DNA from: Burkholderia ubonensis subsp. mesacidophila
GTDB taxonomy: Bacteria > Pseudomonadota > Gammaproteobacteria > Burkholderiales > Burkholderiaceae
Length of the DNA: 64,000 bases
NCBI RefSeq assembly: GCF_002097715.1
Contig: NZ_CP020737.1
Location: 2,480,001 to 2,544,000, forward strand
Direction: 5' to 3'
Shown piece by piece: positions 43,995 through 54,821 of this stretch (positions are counted from its first letter, which is position 1; every line of letters begins with the position of its first letter). The notes beneath the pieces were generated by a model. That model saw only the letters and a list, made by a program, of their open reading frames with translations. It ran no database searches and was not told the origin of the DNA. The position numbers and the translations under genes were made by a program.

Positions 43995-45332
43995 TCACAC
44001 GTGCAGCAGCAGATGCCGGCGCTCCCACGAGCTGATCACGCGGAAGAACGCCTCGTATTCGGTTTCCTTCAGCGCGAGATACGCCTTCACGAACTTGTCG
44101 CCGAGAATCTCCGCGAGCGGCGTGCACGCGGCCATCAGCGAGATGCCTTCCTCGAGATTGCGCGGCAACTGGTACGGCAGGTCGTAGCCGTCGGACGCGA
44201 GCGGCTCAGACGGCTCGAGCCGCTGCGTGATGCCGAGATAGCCGGCGGCGAGCGTCGCCGCGAAGGCCAGGTACGGATTGCAGTCGACGCCCGGAATGCG
44301 GTTCTCGACGCGGCGCGCGAGCGGGCTCGACTGCGGGATCCTGAAACCGACCGTGCGGTTGTCGTAGCCCCACTGCACGTTGATCGGCGCGGCCATGAAA
44401 CGCGACAGCCGGCGGTACGAGTTGATGTACGGCGCGAAGATCGGCATCAGCGCCGGCGTGTACGTCTGCAACCCGGCGAGATAGCCGCGAAACAGCGGCG
44501 TCACGTCGCCTGTCGCATCGGTGAACAGGTTGCGGCCGGTCTGCGGATCCGCGAGGCTCTGGTGAATGTGCATCGCGGAGCCGGGCTCGCCTTCCATCGG
44601 CTTCGCCATGAACGTCGCGTACATGTTGTGCCGCAGCGCCGCTTCGCGCACCGTGCGCTTGAACAGGAACACCTGGTCGGCAAGCGCCAGCGCGTCGCCG
44701 TGCATGAAGTTGATCTCCATCTGCGCGGCGCCGACCTCGTGGATCAGCGTCTCGATGTCGAGCCCCTGCATCTCGCAGTATTCGTAGATGTCCTCGAACA
44801 GCGGATCGAACTCGTTGACGGCCTCGATCGAATACGACTGCCGGCCCGTCTCCGCGCGCCCGGTGCGGCCGACCGGCGGACGCAGCGGCAGGTCGGGATC
44901 GGCGTTCATGTCGACCAGGTAGAACTCGAGCTCGGGCGCGACGACCGGCTTCCAGCCCTTCTCGCGATACAGCTCGAGCACGCGGCGCAGCACGTAGCGC
45001 GGCGAGATCTCGACGGGCGAGCCATCGAAGTGCACGCAGTCGTGGATCACCTGCGCGGTCGGGTCGACCGCCCACGGGATCAGGCAGATCGTCGACGGGT
45101 CCGGCACGCACACCATGTCGGGATCGGTGACGCCGGTCAGCGTGCCGTCCTCCGGATAGTCGCCGGTGACGGTCTGCACCATCACCGCCTGCGGCAGCCG
45201 CATCGATTCGCCGGACTCGAACTTGTTGCGCGGGATGATCTTGCCGCGCGCGATGCCGGCCATGTCGGGAATGATCGCCTCGACCTCGGTGATGCGATGC
45301 TGCCTGAGGAATTCGTCCAGTGCGGGTTGCAT
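43995..45332 (-). CDS. puuA: glutamine synthetase-like gamma-glutamylpolyamine synthetase
   Basis: The 445-residue protein has the glutamine synthetase fold (PELEFYLVD, AQMEINF, GEPGSAMHIHQS, NRIPGVDCNPYLAFAATLA) but diverges from GlnA. It fits the PuuA group, which ligates glutamate to putrescine or other amines with ATP. It lacks the adenylylation-site region of GlnA. It stands between the gamma-glutamyl hydrolase and aminotransferase genes (gaps 12 and 28 bp). Other amine substrates such as spermidine or ethanolamine are possible. Confidence 0.85.
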   Translation of the reverse strand: MQPALDEFLRQHRITEVEAIIPDMAGIARGKIIPRNKFESGESMRLPQAVMVQTVTGDYPEDGTLTGVTDPDMVCVPDPSTICLIPWAVDPTAQVIHDCVHFDGSPVEISPRYVLRRVLELYREKGWKPVVAPELEFYLVDMNADPDLPLRPPVGRTGRAETGRQSYSIEAVNEFDPLFEDIYEYCEMQGLDIETLIHEVGAAQMEINFMHGDALALADQVFLFKRTVREAALRHNMYATFMAKPMEGEPGSAMHIHQSLADPQTGRNLFTDATGDVTPLFRGYLAGLQTYTPALMPIFAPYINSYRRLSRFMAAPINVQWGYDNRTVGFRIPQSSPLARRVENRIPGVDCNPYLAFAATLAAGYLGITQRLEPSEPLASDGYDLPYQLPRNLEEGISLMAACTPLAEILGDKFVKAYLALKETEYEAFFRVISSWERRHLLLHV

Positions 45333-45344
45333 GATCGGCCTCTT

Positions 45345-46154
45345 TCAGTCCACGTCATGTGCGGCCGGCGGCGCGGTTTCGCCGTCGACGGCCGCACGGA
45401 TACGGTGCGTCATGCGCGCGCGGCACGCCGCGCCGAATGCCGCGAAGATGTCGCGTGACAGCGGCTGCTCCGCGAACCGCCATTCGGGATGCCACTGCAC
45501 GCCGAGCGCGAACGCGCGCGCGCCGCGCACGCTCACCGCCTCGATCAGGCCGTCGGGCGCGCTCGCCTCGACGACGAGCCCCGCGCCGATGCGCGCGACG
45601 CCCTGGTCATGCAGCGAATTGACCGTCGCTTCGCACGCGCCGCGCGCGATCCGCTGCAGCAGGCCGCCCGGCGCGAAGCGCACGACGTGCGCGGGACCGT
45701 ATTGCGCGTCGAGCGGATCGAACGGCGTCTCGCGATGGTCGGCGAACCCCGCGGTCGCATGCAGCCGCTGATGCAGCGTGCCGCCGTACGCGACGTTCAT
45801 TTCCTGCATCCCGCGGCAGATCGCGAGCACCGGCACGCCGGCGTCGATCGCCGCGCGCATCAGCGGCAGCGCGGTCGCGTCGCGCGCCGGATCGTGCAGC
45901 GTGCCGGGCGCGCTCGCGTGCCCGCCGTAGCGATGCGGCTCGACGTTCGACACGCTGCCGGTGAACAGCAGCCCGTCGAGCACAGCGACGAGCGCGTCGA
46001 CCGGCTGGCGCATGCCGAGCGCGGGCAGCACGAACGCGAGCACGCCCGCGCCGTCGACGAGCGCGGCCAGGTACTTCTCCCCCGCCGCATGCGCCGGATG
46101 CGCGCCGCGCATCATGCGATCGGCGGTCACGGCTACGACGGGACGCGGTCGCAT
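45345..46154 (-). CDS. puuD: gamma-glutamyl-gamma-aminobutyrate hydrolase family (class I amidotransferase-like)
   Basis: The 269-residue peptidase C26 protein has the nucleophile Cys113 in AICRGMQEMN and the triad histidine in GVQWHPEW. Family members release glutamate from gamma-glutamyl-GABA. The start at 46154 follows GGAGGCGGCATC. It is the first gene of a puuD-puuA-aminotransferase operon. The genes for the oxidase (PuuB) and aldehyde dehydrogenase (PuuC) are not in the window. Confidence 0.9.
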   Translation of the reverse strand: MRPRPVVAVTADRMMRGAHPAHAAGEKYLAALVDGAGVLAFVLPALGMRQPVDALVAVLDGLLFTGSVSNVEPHRYGGHASAPGTLHDPARDATALPLMRAAIDAGVPVLAICRGMQEMNVAYGGTLHQRLHATAGFADHRETPFDPLDAQYGPAHVVRFAPGGLLQRIARGACEATVNSLHDQGVARIGAGLVVEASAPDGLIEAVSVRGARAFALGVQWHPEWRFAEQPLSRDIFAAFGAACRARMTHRIRAAVDGETAPPAAHDVD

Positions 46155-46717
46155 GATGCCGCCTCCGATGACGTCGGATCGCACACGCGCGACGATTGTC
46201 GCGCCGACAAATGGCATCCGTGTGTTCGCGTGCGTGGCGCCGTCCGCGGATCGCCGCAGGCATGACGCTGCGGAACACGGTGCGGCTCGAATCGAATGAG
46301 GCAAACGGCGCTAGGGCAACAACGACGCGCTGCCGTCGCACCGGATCGCGCTGAACACGCGCGTGGTCACGAGATTGAAGCGGCGCAGGCCGCGATGGGA
46401 CATGACGGTGAGGCGAGGCTCGCTGGGCAAGGCGGAATGCGTGCCGCGATCGGCATGCCGGAGCGGACCGGCATGCCGCGGCGCGCCCGCCGACGGACTT
46501 CGCGTCCGGTGGTTCGAAGGGCTGGCGGCTTTCACGATCGTACTCGACTGACGGATGAACGCAGAACACGTGTCGTATTGCAGCGCGCGGTTCCGACCGT
46601 GCAGCGACACGCAAGCAAGCCGTCGACTGTGACGACTTCCTGACATTCAGCTTATATCACCTAAAAATTGCGTCAAATTTTCAGGAATCCGTGCCGGTAT
46701 TAACCCTGACAAAACAA
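46155..46717. other. intergenic region upstream of puuD, no supported gene
   Basis: This 560-bp gap holds no frame I would call a gene. It contains an inverted repeat TTGTCG-CGC-CGACAA at 46196-46210, about 45 bp before puuD and a possible operator; two copies of the palindrome CGGCATGCCG at 46451-46460 and 46469-46478; and an AT-rich segment near 46645-46690 with the near-palindromic arms CCTAAAAATT and AAATTTTCAGG. Confidence 0.5.
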
Positions 46718-46750
46718 AGGCGGCATCGATCCGCAGAATCGATGCCGCCT
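46718..46750 (-). terminator. terminator of the hut operon
   Basis: A perfect 13-bp stem AGGCGGCATCGAT/ATCGATGCCGCCT with a 7-nt loop is followed on the minus strand by TTGTTTTG, 24 bp past the hutG stop. Confidence 0.88.
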
Positions 46751-46774
46751 GGTGTGATGCGCCGCCGGTCGCGT

Positions 46775-47572
46775 TCAGCGATACGCGAGGGCGGTCTCGG
46801 CGAGCGTCTGCAGCAGCGGCGACACGCGCGCGGCGCGCGCTTCGTCGTAGGCGTACGGACGCGTCTCTTCCATGTACGTGATCTGCGCGAGCTCGAGCTG
46901 CACGGCCTGCACGCCCGTCTCGGGCACGCCGTAATGACGGGTGATGTAGCCGCCCTTGAAGCGGCCGTTCGCGACCGCCGTATAGCCGCCCTGCGCGATC
47001 ACGCGCTCGGCCAGCGCCTCCGCAAGGCCGGGCGCGGCGCTCGCGCCGTTCGCGGTGCCGAAGTTGAAGTCCGGCAGCCGCCCGTCGAAGAAGCGCGGCA
47101 CGTGCGAGCGGATCGAATGCGCCTCCCACACCAGCACGCGGCCGTGCTCGCGCTTCATGCGCGCGATCTCGCCCTGCAGCGCGTCATGGTACGGCCGCCA
47201 GTAGCGGTCGCGGCGGCGCAGGATCTCGTCGTTGCCGGGCAGCGCGCCGGCCGGATAGAGCGGCGCCTTGTCGAACGTGTCGACCGGCACGAGGCCGGTC
47301 GTGTCCTGCCCCGGGTACAGGTTCTCGTTGTCGGGCGGCCGGTTCAGGTCGACGACGTAGCGCGCATGCGACGGCACCAGCACCGATGCGCCGAGCGCGA
47401 CGGCGAAGCCGTACAGGCGCTCGAGGTGCCAGTCGCAATCGTCGACGAAGCGCGCGTCGGGCGTCATCGTCGCGGCGATGTCGTCGGGTATGAACGTGCC
47501 CGCGTGAGGAATCGAGATCAGCAGCGGCAGCGTGCCCTGCTTCAGCGTGAATACAGCCGGTTGGTCGGTCAT
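46775..47572 (-). CDS. hutG: N-formylglutamate deformylase
   Basis: The 265-residue enzyme hydrolyses N-formylglutamate to glutamate and formate, the last step of the five-step histidine pathway. It shows the amidohydrolase segments LISIPHAGTFIP, DLNRPPDNENLYPGQ and VWEAHSIRSHVPRFFDG. The start at 47572 follows GACCGACACGGGACCGAC, without a strong Shine-Dalgarno. It is the last gene of the hut operon, 58 bp after hutF. Confidence 0.94.
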   Translation of the reverse strand: MTDQPAVFTLKQGTLPLLISIPHAGTFIPDDIAATMTPDARFVDDCDWHLERLYGFAVALGASVLVPSHARYVVDLNRPPDNENLYPGQDTTGLVPVDTFDKAPLYPAGALPGNDEILRRRDRYWRPYHDALQGEIARMKREHGRVLVWEAHSIRSHVPRFFDGRLPDFNFGTANGASAAPGLAEALAERVIAQGGYTAVANGRFKGGYITRHYGVPETGVQAVQLELAQITYMEETRPYAYDEARAARVSPLLQTLAETALAYR

Positions 47573-47630
47573 GTCGGTCCCGTGTCGGTCGGACGGCGCG
47601 CGCCCCGCGGCACGCGCCGGTTGCCGCGCG

Positions 47631-49007
47631 TCAGCGCAGCAGTTGCGCCAGCGCGGCGCGGTAAGCGGCATACGCGGCGGCTTCGTCGCGATGGCGGCGT
47701 TCGCGCACGACGCACGCGCCGCCCGTGTAGACGTCGCGCACCGGCGTGTCGCCGTGCTCGGCGAACACCGTGCCGGACAGCCACGCCGCGCTGTCGTGCT
47801 CGGCGATCGCCGGATGATCGGGATCGAGCACGAGCCAGTCGGCACGGCAGCCCGCGCGCAGCGCGCCGATCCGCCGCCCGCTCGCCTGCGCGCCGCCGGC
47901 CAGCGACGCGTCGAACAGGCGATCCGCGACGTAAGGCTGCGCGTCGCTCGCGAGCACGTTGCGCGCACGATGCACGAGCCGCTGCCCGTATTCGAGCAGG
48001 CGCAGTTCCGCGCGCCAGTCGACCGACGCATGGCTGTCGGAGCCGATGCCGATCACGCCGCCTTGCGCGAGATAGTCGACGGCCGGGAACACGCCGTCGC
48101 CGAGGTTCGCTTCGGTCGTCAGGCACAGGCCGGCGACCGCGCGGCGCTTCGCGAGCGCCGCGGTCTCGGCCGCGTCGACGTGCGTCGCGTGCACGAGGCA
48201 CCAGCGCGCATCGACGTCGAAGCGATCGAGCAGCCACTGCACGGGCCGCGCGCCGTACGCGCGCACGCAATCGTCGACCTCGGCCGTCTGCTCGGCGATG
48301 TGGATATGCACGGGCGCGTCGCCGGGCAACCCGTCGAGCAGCGTGCGCAAGCCCGCTTCGGACACCGCGCGCAGCGAGTGCGGCGCGACGCCGTAGCGCA
48401 GCGCGCCATCCTCGGGCGCGGCGCGGCGCATCGCGTCGAGCAGTTCGAGCAGGCCGTCGGGCGTGTTGATGAAGCGGCGCTGGTCGTCGCGCGGCGGCTT
48501 GTTGCCGAAGCCCGCGAACTGGTACGACACGGGCAGCATCGTGATGCCGATGCCGGCCGCGCGCGCCGCGTCGATCACGCGCACGCCGAGCTCGGCGAGC
48601 TGCGGATAGCGCGAGCCGTCCTGCGCGTGATGCACGTAATGGAATTCGCACACCGACGTGTAGCCGCACTTCAGCATCTCGACGTACAGCCAGCGCGCGA
48701 TCGCCGCGAGCGCGTCGGGGGTGATCTTCAGCGCGAAGCGGTACATCAGGTCGCGCCAGCTCCAGAAGCTGTCGGACGGGTTCGCACGGTATTCGGTGAG
48801 CCCCGCCATCGCGCGCTGGAACGCGTGCGAGTGCAGGTTCGGCATGCCGGGCAGCACGGGCCCGGCCGCGCGCGCGACGCCCGCCGGCGCATCGGTGTCG
48901 GGCGTCACCTCGGTCAGCGTGCCGGCCGCGTCCCAGCGCAGCAGCACGTTGCGGCGCCAGCCTTCAGGCAGGTAGGCGTGCGCCGCGAACAACGTCGTGT
49001 CGGTCAT
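47631..49007 (-). CDS. hutF: formimidoylglutamate deiminase
   Basis: The 458-residue amidohydrolase converts formiminoglutamate to formylglutamate and ammonia. Metal-binding motifs are visible: NLHSHAFQRAMAGL, HIHIAEQ and GIGSDSHASVDW. Length matches HutF (about 450). An ATG at 49022 overlapping the hutI stop would add five residues; the ATG at 49007 is preferred because GAGAGAAC precedes it. HutF with HutG defines the five-step route, as in Pseudomonas. Confidence 0.94.
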   Translation of the reverse strand: MTDTTLFAAHAYLPEGWRRNVLLRWDAAGTLTEVTPDTDAPAGVARAAGPVLPGMPNLHSHAFQRAMAGLTEYRANPSDSFWSWRDLMYRFALKITPDALAAIARWLYVEMLKCGYTSVCEFHYVHHAQDGSRYPQLAELGVRVIDAARAAGIGITMLPVSYQFAGFGNKPPRDDQRRFINTPDGLLELLDAMRRAAPEDGALRYGVAPHSLRAVSEAGLRTLLDGLPGDAPVHIHIAEQTAEVDDCVRAYGARPVQWLLDRFDVDARWCLVHATHVDAAETAALAKRRAVAGLCLTTEANLGDGVFPAVDYLAQGGVIGIGSDSHASVDWRAELRLLEYGQRLVHRARNVLASDAQPYVADRLFDASLAGGAQASGRRIGALRAGCRADWLVLDPDHPAIAEHDSAAWLSGTVFAEHGDTPVRDVYTGGACVVRERRHRDEAAAYAAYRAALAQLLR

Positions 49008-49018
49008 CGTGAGTTCTC

Positions 49019-50242
49019 TCATCCATTCGTGCGGCGAAACACGGTCGTCCCGCCGCGCACGACCTGCTCGCACAGCGGGCGGCCGATCCAGTAGGCGAGC
49101 TCCGCGAGCGAGCCGACCGACCACACCGCGAAATCGGCCTGGCGGCCGACGTCGAGCGCGCCGTGGCGGTCCGCGCGGCCGAGCGCCGCGGCCGCATGGC
49201 GCGTGACGCCCTGCAGCACTTCCGGCACCGTCATCCGGAACAGCGTGCAGCCGAGATTCATCGTCAGCAGCAGCGATTCGAGCGGCGACGTGCCCGGGTT
49301 GTGATCGGTCGCGAGCGCGATCGGCACGCCATGCTTGCGCAGCAGGTCGAGCGGCGGCAACTGCGTTTCGCGGATGAAGTAGTACGCGCCGGGCAGCAGC
49401 ACGGCGACCGTGCCGGCCGCCTTCATCGCCTCGATGCCGGCTTCGTCGAGAAATTCGAGGTGATCGGCGGACAGCGCGCGATAGCGCGCGGCGAGCGCGG
49501 TGCCGCCCGCGTTCGACAGCTGTTCCGCGTGCAGCTTGACCGGCAGCCCGCGCCGCGTCGCGGCCTCGAACACGCGCTCGGTCTGCGCGAGCGAGAAGCC
49601 GATCCGCTCGCAGAACACGTCGACCGCGTCGACGAGCCCTTCGTCGGCGAGCGCCGGCAGCATCCGTTCGCACACTTCGTCGATGTACGCATCCGCGCGG
49701 CCCGCATATTCGGGCGGCAACGCGTGCGCGCCGAGGAAGGTCGTGCAGACGCTCACCGGGAAGCGCTCGCCGAGCTGGCGCGCGACGCGCAGCATCTTGC
49801 GCTCGCTCGCGAGGTCGAGCCCGTAGCCCGACTTGATCTCGATCGCGGTCACGCCTTCGGCGAGCAGCGGCTGCAGGCGCGCGGCGGCCTGCACGAACAG
49901 CGTCGTCTCGTCGGCCGCGCGCGTCGCGCGCACCGTCGACACGATCCCGCCGCCCTGCCGCGCGATTTCTTCATAGCTGACGCCCGCGAGGCGCTGCGCG
50001 AATTCGTCCGCGCGCGTGCCGCCGTACACGAGGTGCGTGTGGCAGTCGACGAGCCCCGGCGTCACCCACGCGCCGTGCAGGTCCTCGCGCGTCCAGTGCG
50101 CATAGCCGTGCGGCAGCGCGGAGAACGCGCCGAGCCAGACGATCGTGCCGGTTTCGTCGACGGCGATCGCCGCGTCGTCGATCGTCTCGTCGGGATGGCC
50201 GTGCGGACACAGCCTCAGGTGATGCCAGACAGTCGGTTTCAT
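49019..50242 (-). CDS. hutI: imidazolonepropionase
   Basis: The 407-residue amidohydrolase opens the imidazolone ring to formiminoglutamate, step 3 of histidine breakdown. Signatures include the metal site [20 protein letters not shown], and [12 protein letters not shown]. Length agrees with the family (about 405). It begins 4 bp after the hutD stop. Confidence 0.96.
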   Translation of the reverse strand: MKPTVWHHLRLCPHGHPDETIDDAAIAVDETGTIVWLGAFSALPHGYAHWTREDLHGAWVTPGLVDCHTHLVYGGTRADEFAQRLAGVSYEEIARQGGGIVSTVRATRAADETTLFVQAAARLQPLLAEGVTAIEIKSGYGLDLASERKMLRVARQLGERFPVSVCTTFLGAHALPPEYAGRADAYIDEVCERMLPALADEGLVDAVDVFCERIGFSLAQTERVFEAATRRGLPVKLHAEQLSNAGGTALAARYRALSADHLEFLDEAGIEAMKAAGTVAVLLPGAYYFIRETQLPPLDLLRKHGVPIALATDHNPGTSPLESLLLTMNLGCTLFRMTVPEVLQGVTRHAAAALGRADRHGALDVGRQADFAVWSVGSLAELAYWIGRPLCEQVVRGGTTVFRRTNG

Positions 50243-50246
50243 GCGT

Positions 50247-50858
50247 TCAGTTCGGATCGGTAGCGTCGAGCGATACGGCGAGCAGCGCGCCGTCGCCGCT
50301 CACCGCGACGTCAAGCGCACGCAGCGGCCCGTCGAGCCGCAGCGTGTCCATTTCATTCAGCGTATGGGTCGCGCCATCGAACGCGACCTGCACCGTCCCC
50401 GTCGCGCAGAACAGCAGCACGGTGTCCGCGCGCTCGATGCGATGCGGGCCGGCGCGCCACGCGGCGACCAATCCGCGCGTGGTCGCACGGCGCGTCATCA
50501 GGTTGAAGTCGCGCGTCGGGCCGTCGTGCAGTGTCGCGTCGATCGCCGCCTCGCCTGCGAAATCCGCGCGCGCGAGCGGCGCGTCGAGCACGTGATGCGC
50601 GCCGCCGTCGCCCGCGAGCGTCATGCCCGCGCCGGACAGCAGCACCAGCGTGCGGTCGACGCCTTCGAAGCGCGAGAACGGCCCCGCCGCGGCGACGTCC
50701 GCGACGCTCACGCGCCACGCGAACGCGTCGAGCGCGGCGCCGGGCGGATGCGCGGCGATCTCGCGCGTCACGCCGCCGCCGTTCTTCCACGGCGACGCGA
50801 CGAGATCCGACGAGCGAATCAGCGTCGCGTTCACCGGCGCCTGGTCGAGCGCCGTCAT
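50247..50858 (-). CDS. hutD: HutD family protein
   Basis: The 203-residue cupin-fold protein has the HutD signature [17 protein letters not shown]. In other proteobacteria HutD accompanies hut genes and is thought to limit pathway flux, perhaps by sensing formylglutamate; its biochemistry is not established. It sits between hutU (2 bp upstream) and hutI (4 bp downstream), so all three are tightly coupled. Confidence 0.93.
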   Translation of the reverse strand: MTALDQAPVNATLIRSSDLVASPWKNGGGVTREIAAHPPGAALDAFAWRVSVADVAAAGPFSRFEGVDRTLVLLSGAGMTLAGDGGAHHVLDAPLARADFAGEAAIDATLHDGPTRDFNLMTRRATTRGLVAAWRAGPHRIERADTVLLFCATGTVQVAFDGATHTLNEMDTLRLDGPLRALDVAVSGDGALLAVSLDATDPN

Positions 50859-50860
50859 GC

Positions 50861-52549
50861 TCAGCGGCCGAGCATCGGCAGCTTCAGGCCGGCTTCGCGG
50901 GCCGTCTGCTGCGCGAGTTCGTAGCCGGCGTCCGCGTGGCGCATCACGCCCGTCGCCGGGTCGTTCAGCAGCACGCGACCGAGACGCTCGTGCGCTTCAG
51001 CGGTGCCGTCGGCGACGATCACGACGCCCGAGTGCTGCGAGAAGCCCATCCCGACGCCGCCGCCGTGGTGCAGCGACACCCACGACGCGCCGCCCGCGGT
51101 GTTCAGCAGTGCGTTGAGCAGCGGCCAGTCGCTGACGGCGTCCGAGCCGTCCTTCATCGATTCCGTCTCGCGGTTCGGGCTTGCGACCGAACCGGTGTCG
51201 AGGTGGTCGCGGCCGATCACGATCGGCGCCTTCAGCTCGCCGTTCTTCACCATCTCATTGAACGCCTGGCCGAGGCGGTAGCGATCCTTCACGCCGACCC
51301 AGCAGATCCGCGCGGGCAGGCCCTGGAACGCGATGCGCTCGCGCGCCATGTCGAGCCAGTTGTGCAGGTGCGGATCGTCGGGGATCAGCTCCTTCACCTT
51401 CTGGTCGGTCTTGTAGATGTCTTCCGGATCGCCGGACAGCGCGACCCAGCGGAACGGGCCCTTGCCTTCGCAGAACAGCGGGCGGATGTACGCCGGCACG
51501 AAGCCCGGGAAGTCGAACGCGTTCTCGACGCCCATTTCCAGCGCCATCTGGCGAATGTTGTTGCCGTAGTCGAGCGTCGCCGCGCCGCGTTCCTGCAGCG
51601 CCAGCATCGCGCGCACCTGGACGGCCATCGACTGCTTTGCGACCTTCACGATGCTCTGCGGATCGACCTTCTGCGCCTCGCGCCATTGCGCGACGGTCCA
51701 GCCCTGCGGCAGGTAGCCGTTGATCGGGTCGTGCGCGCTCGTCTGGTCGGTCACGCAGTCCGGCGTGATGCCGCGCTCGACCAGTTCCGCGAACACGTCG
51801 GCCGCATTGCCGAGCAGGCCGATCGACACCGGCTTGCCGGCGCGCTTCGCTTCCTCGATCATGCCGAGCGCTTCGTCGAGCGTCGTCGCCTTCTTGTCGA
51901 CGTAGCGCGTCTTCAGGCGGAAATCGATGCGCGTCTCGTCGCATTCGACCGCGATCATCGAGAAGCCGGCCATCGTCGCCGCGAGCGGCTGCGCGCCGCC
52001 CATCCCGCCCAGGCCGCCCGTCAGGATCCAGCGGCCCGACGGATCGCCGTTGAAGTGCTGGTTCGCGACCGAGAAGAAGGTTTCATAGGTGCCCTGCACG
52101 ATGCCCTGGCTGCCGATGTAGATCCAGCTGCCGGCCGTCATCTGGCCGTACATCATCAGGCCCTTGCGGTCGAGCTCGTGGAAGTGATCCCAGTTCGCCC
52201 AGTGCGGCACGAGGTTCGAGTTCGCGAGCAGCACGCGCGGCGCATCCTTGTGCGTGCGGAACACACCGACCGGCTTGCCCGACTGGATCAGCAGCGTCTC
52301 GTTCTCTTCGAGATCCTTCAACGACGCGAGGATTTGGTCGTAGCATTCCCAGTTGCGCGCCGCGCGGCCGATGCCGCCGTACACGACGAGCGCATGCGGG
52401 TGCTCGGCGACTTCGGGATCCAGGTTGTTCTGGATCATCCGGTACGCCGCTTCCGCGAGCCAGGTCTTGCAGGTCTTCTCGCTGCCGCGCGGCGCGCGGA
52501 TCGTGCGCGTCGGATCGAGACGGGGATCGATGTGTTTCGGATGGTTCAT
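50861..52549 (-). CDS. hutU: urocanate hydratase
   Basis: The 562-residue enzyme hydrates urocanate to imidazolonepropionate using tightly bound NAD+ as electrophile. It shows [19 protein letters not shown] (NAD binding), [13 protein letters not shown], and [16 protein letters not shown]. Length is normal (about 560). It lies 37 bp after hutC. Confidence 0.98.
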   Translation of the reverse strand: MNHPKHIDPRLDPTRTIRAPRGSEKTCKTWLAEAAYRMIQNNLDPEVAEHPHALVVYGGIGRAARNWECYDQILASLKDLEENETLLIQSGKPVGVFRTHKDAPRVLLANSNLVPHWANWDHFHELDRKGLMMYGQMTAGSWIYIGSQGIVQGTYETFFSVANQHFNGDPSGRWILTGGLGGMGGAQPLAATMAGFSMIAVECDETRIDFRLKTRYVDKKATTLDEALGMIEEAKRAGKPVSIGLLGNAADVFAELVERGITPDCVTDQTSAHDPINGYLPQGWTVAQWREAQKVDPQSIVKVAKQSMAVQVRAMLALQERGAATLDYGNNIRQMALEMGVENAFDFPGFVPAYIRPLFCEGKGPFRWVALSGDPEDIYKTDQKVKELIPDDPHLHNWLDMARERIAFQGLPARICWVGVKDRYRLGQAFNEMVKNGELKAPIVIGRDHLDTGSVASPNRETESMKDGSDAVSDWPLLNALLNTAGGASWVSLHHGGGVGMGFSQHSGVVIVADGTAEAHERLGRVLLNDPATGVMRHADAGYELAQQTAREAGLKLPMLGR

Positions 52550-52586
52550 GACGACTGCTCCCGAAGGAAATGGAAAATCAACAGAT

Positions 52587-53282
52587 TCAGAAATGCCCGG
52601 TGAAGCGATAGCGGCTGCCGGGATGCCAAAGATTCGCCACCGAGGCGACGACGCCCTGCGACCAGGTGCGCCGATGTAAAACCAGACACGGTTCGACGTC
52701 GTCCATCCGAAGCTGCTCGCGCCTCTCCGGCGCGGGTGCGGCCGCTTCGATCCGGTACTCGACGCGCTGCAGCGGGGCCGCGCGCATCAGGTACTGGTTC
52801 GGCGTCGTGTTCGTGAAATCCTGCTCGGCGTAATCCGGCGCGACCGCCGGATTCACCCATCGTTCTTCGAGCTGCACCGGCTCGTCGTTCTCGAAATGCA
52901 GCACCTGCGAGTGAAACAGCTTCGCGCGCACGGCCACCTGCATCTCGTCGGCGAGCGCCTCGTCGGCGCGGATCGTCTCGAGACCGAGCACGCGGGCGTG
53001 GTACGCATGCCCGCGCGCGTCGACCTCTTCCGAAATGCTGCGGATCGCCACCAGCGTCGATTCGTACTTCGGCCGCGCGACGTAGGTGCCGGCGCCCTTC
53101 ATGCGCGTCAGCACCTGCTCGGCCGTCAACTCGCGCAGCGCGCGGTTGACGGTCATGCGCGCGACCTTGAACTCGCGGGCCAGCTCGTTCTCGGAGGGCA
53201 CCTGGTCGCCCTCCGCCCACTCCCCGGCATGAATGCGGCCCAGGATGAAATCCTTGATCTCCTGGTAGACCGGCGCGCTCAT
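52587..53282 (-). CDS. hutC: histidine utilization repressor HutC (GntR family)
   Basis: The 231-residue repressor has an N-terminal GntR winged helix ([21 protein letters not shown]) and a C-terminal UTRA effector domain that binds urocanate in this family. It is encoded inside the operon it should control, 4 bp after hutH. The two palindromes TGTCTAGACA upstream of hutH are its likely operators, giving autoregulation. The start at 53282 ([17 protein letters not shown]) begins the DNA-binding domain. Confidence 0.95.
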   Translation of the reverse strand: MSAPVYQEIKDFILGRIHAGEWAEGDQVPSENELAREFKVARMTVNRALRELTAEQVLTRMKGAGTYVARPKYESTLVAIRSISEEVDARGHAYHARVLGLETIRADEALADEMQVAVRAKLFHSQVLHFENDEPVQLEERWVNPAVAPDYAEQDFTNTTPNQYLMRAAPLQRVEYRIEAAAPAPERREQLRMDDVEPCLVLHRRTWSQGVVASVANLWHPGSRYRFTGHF

Positions 53283-53286
53283 CGCG

Positions 53287-54810
53287 TTACTGTTCCGATG
53301 CGAACGAGAACGGGCTGTGCTTCGCGAACGCACGCTCGCCGACCAGCTTCGCGATCACCGCGATGTCCGGCGCGAAGTAGTGGTCGAGCTCGTAGTGCGC
53401 GACCTTGCCGCGGATCGTTTCCATCACGGGCGCGAGCTTCGGGCTCGTGTGATGCGGCGCGCGCAGGTCGACGCCCTGGGCGGCGGCCAGCAGTTCGATC
53501 GCGAGGATGTGCTTCGTGTTGTCCGCGATGTCGGCGAGCTTGCGCGCGGCGAACGTCGCCATCGACACGTGGTCTTCCTGGTTCGCCGAGGTCGGCAGCG
53601 AGTCGACCGACGCCGGGTGCGCGAGCGTCTTGTTTTCCGATGCCAGTGCGGCGGCCGTCACGTGCGCGATCATGAAGCCCGAGTTCACGCCGCCGTCCCG
53701 TACGAGGAACGGGGGCAGGCCCGACAGCGTCGCGTCGATCAGCAGCGCGATGCGGCGCTCGGCCAGCGCGCCGATTTCCGATGCGGCCAACGCGAGGTTG
53801 TCGGCCGCGAACGCGACGGGTTCCGCGTGGAAGTTGCCGCCCGACAGCACTTCGCCGGTATCCGGGAAGATCAGCGGGTTGTCCGACACGGCGTTCGCCT
53901 CGACCAGCAGCACGTCGGCCGCATGGCGCATCTGGTCCAGGCACGCGCCCATCACCTGCGGCTGGCAGCGCAGGCTGTACGGATCCTGCACCTTGTCGCA
54001 GTCGCGGTGCGACTGGTTGATCGGCGAGCCTTCGAGCAGGTCGCGGTAGGACGCGGCCGCGTCGATCTGGCCTTGATGGCCGCGCAGTTCGTGAATGCGC
54101 GCGTCGAACGGCTTCACCGAGCCGGCCGCCGCGTCGACCGACAGCGCGCCCGCGACCAGCGCGGTGCGGTACAGGTCTTCGATCGCGAACATGTTGTCGA
54201 GCGCCAGCGCCGTCGACGCCTGCGTACCGTTCAGCAGCGCGAGGCCTTCCTTCGCCTGCAGCGTGAGCGGCGCGAGGCCCGCGACGCGCAGGCCGTCGAT
54301 CGCGCTCGCGCGCTCGCCGCGGATGAACACTTCGCCGACGCCGAGCAGCACGGCCGACATGTGCGCGAGCGGCGCGAGGTCGCCCGACGCGCCGACCGAG
54401 CCCTTCACCGGAATCAGCGGCAGCACGTCCGCGTTGAACAGCTTGATCAGCGCGTCCATCACCTCGCGGCGGATGCCCGAGTGGCCGCGGCCGAGGCTCG
54501 ACAGCTTCAGCGCCATCAGGAGGCGCACCGACGAGCGCGCCATCGGCTCGCCGACGCCGACCGCGTGCGACAGCACGAGGTTCTTCTGCAGCAGCTCGAG
54601 CTGGTCGTGCGGGATGTGCGTGCTGGCCAGGCGGCCGAAGCCCGTGTTGATGCCGTAGGCCGGCTCGCCCTTCGCGGCGATGTCGGCAACGGCCTTCGCG
54701 CCGGCGTCGATCTTCGCGAAGCTGGCCGGGTCGAGCGTCAGTTGCACGGATTCGCGTGCGATCTGGCGCAGTTGCGGGAGGGTCAGGTGGCCGGGGGTCA
54801 GCGTAATCAT
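53287..54810 (-). CDS. hutH: histidine ammonia-lyase
   Basis: The 507-residue enzyme deaminates histidine to urocanate. The self-processing triad Ala141-Ser142-Gly143 that forms the MIO prosthetic group is intact in [14 protein letters not shown]. Other markers are [11 protein letters not shown] and [16 protein letters not shown] precedes the ATG at 54810. It is the first gene of the hut operon, 11 bp from the proximal HutC operator. Confidence 0.98.
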   Translation of the reverse strand: MITLTPGHLTLPQLRQIARESVQLTLDPASFAKIDAGAKAVADIAAKGEPAYGINTGFGRLASTHIPHDQLELLQKNLVLSHAVGVGEPMARSSVRLLMALKLSSLGRGHSGIRREVMDALIKLFNADVLPLIPVKGSVGASGDLAPLAHMSAVLLGVGEVFIRGERASAIDGLRVAGLAPLTLQAKEGLALLNGTQASTALALDNMFAIEDLYRTALVAGALSVDAAAGSVKPFDARIHELRGHQGQIDAAASYRDLLEGSPINQSHRDCDKVQDPYSLRCQPQVMGACLDQMRHAADVLLVEANAVSDNPLIFPDTGEVLSGGNFHAEPVAFAADNLALAASEIGALAERRIALLIDATLSGLPPFLVRDGGVNSGFMIAHVTAAALASENKTLAHPASVDSLPTSANQEDHVSMATFAARKLADIADNTKHILAIELLAAAQGVDLRAPHHTSPKLAPVMETIRGKVAHYELDHYFAPDIAVIAKLVGERAFAKHSPFSFASEQ

Positions 54811-54821
54811 GTGAGCAATCC

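Noticed and set aside
46311..46646. A 111-codon minus-strand frame between puuD and hutG
   Set aside because: No domain, no ribosome binding site and poor codon bias; an opposite-strand frame of equal length overlaps it.
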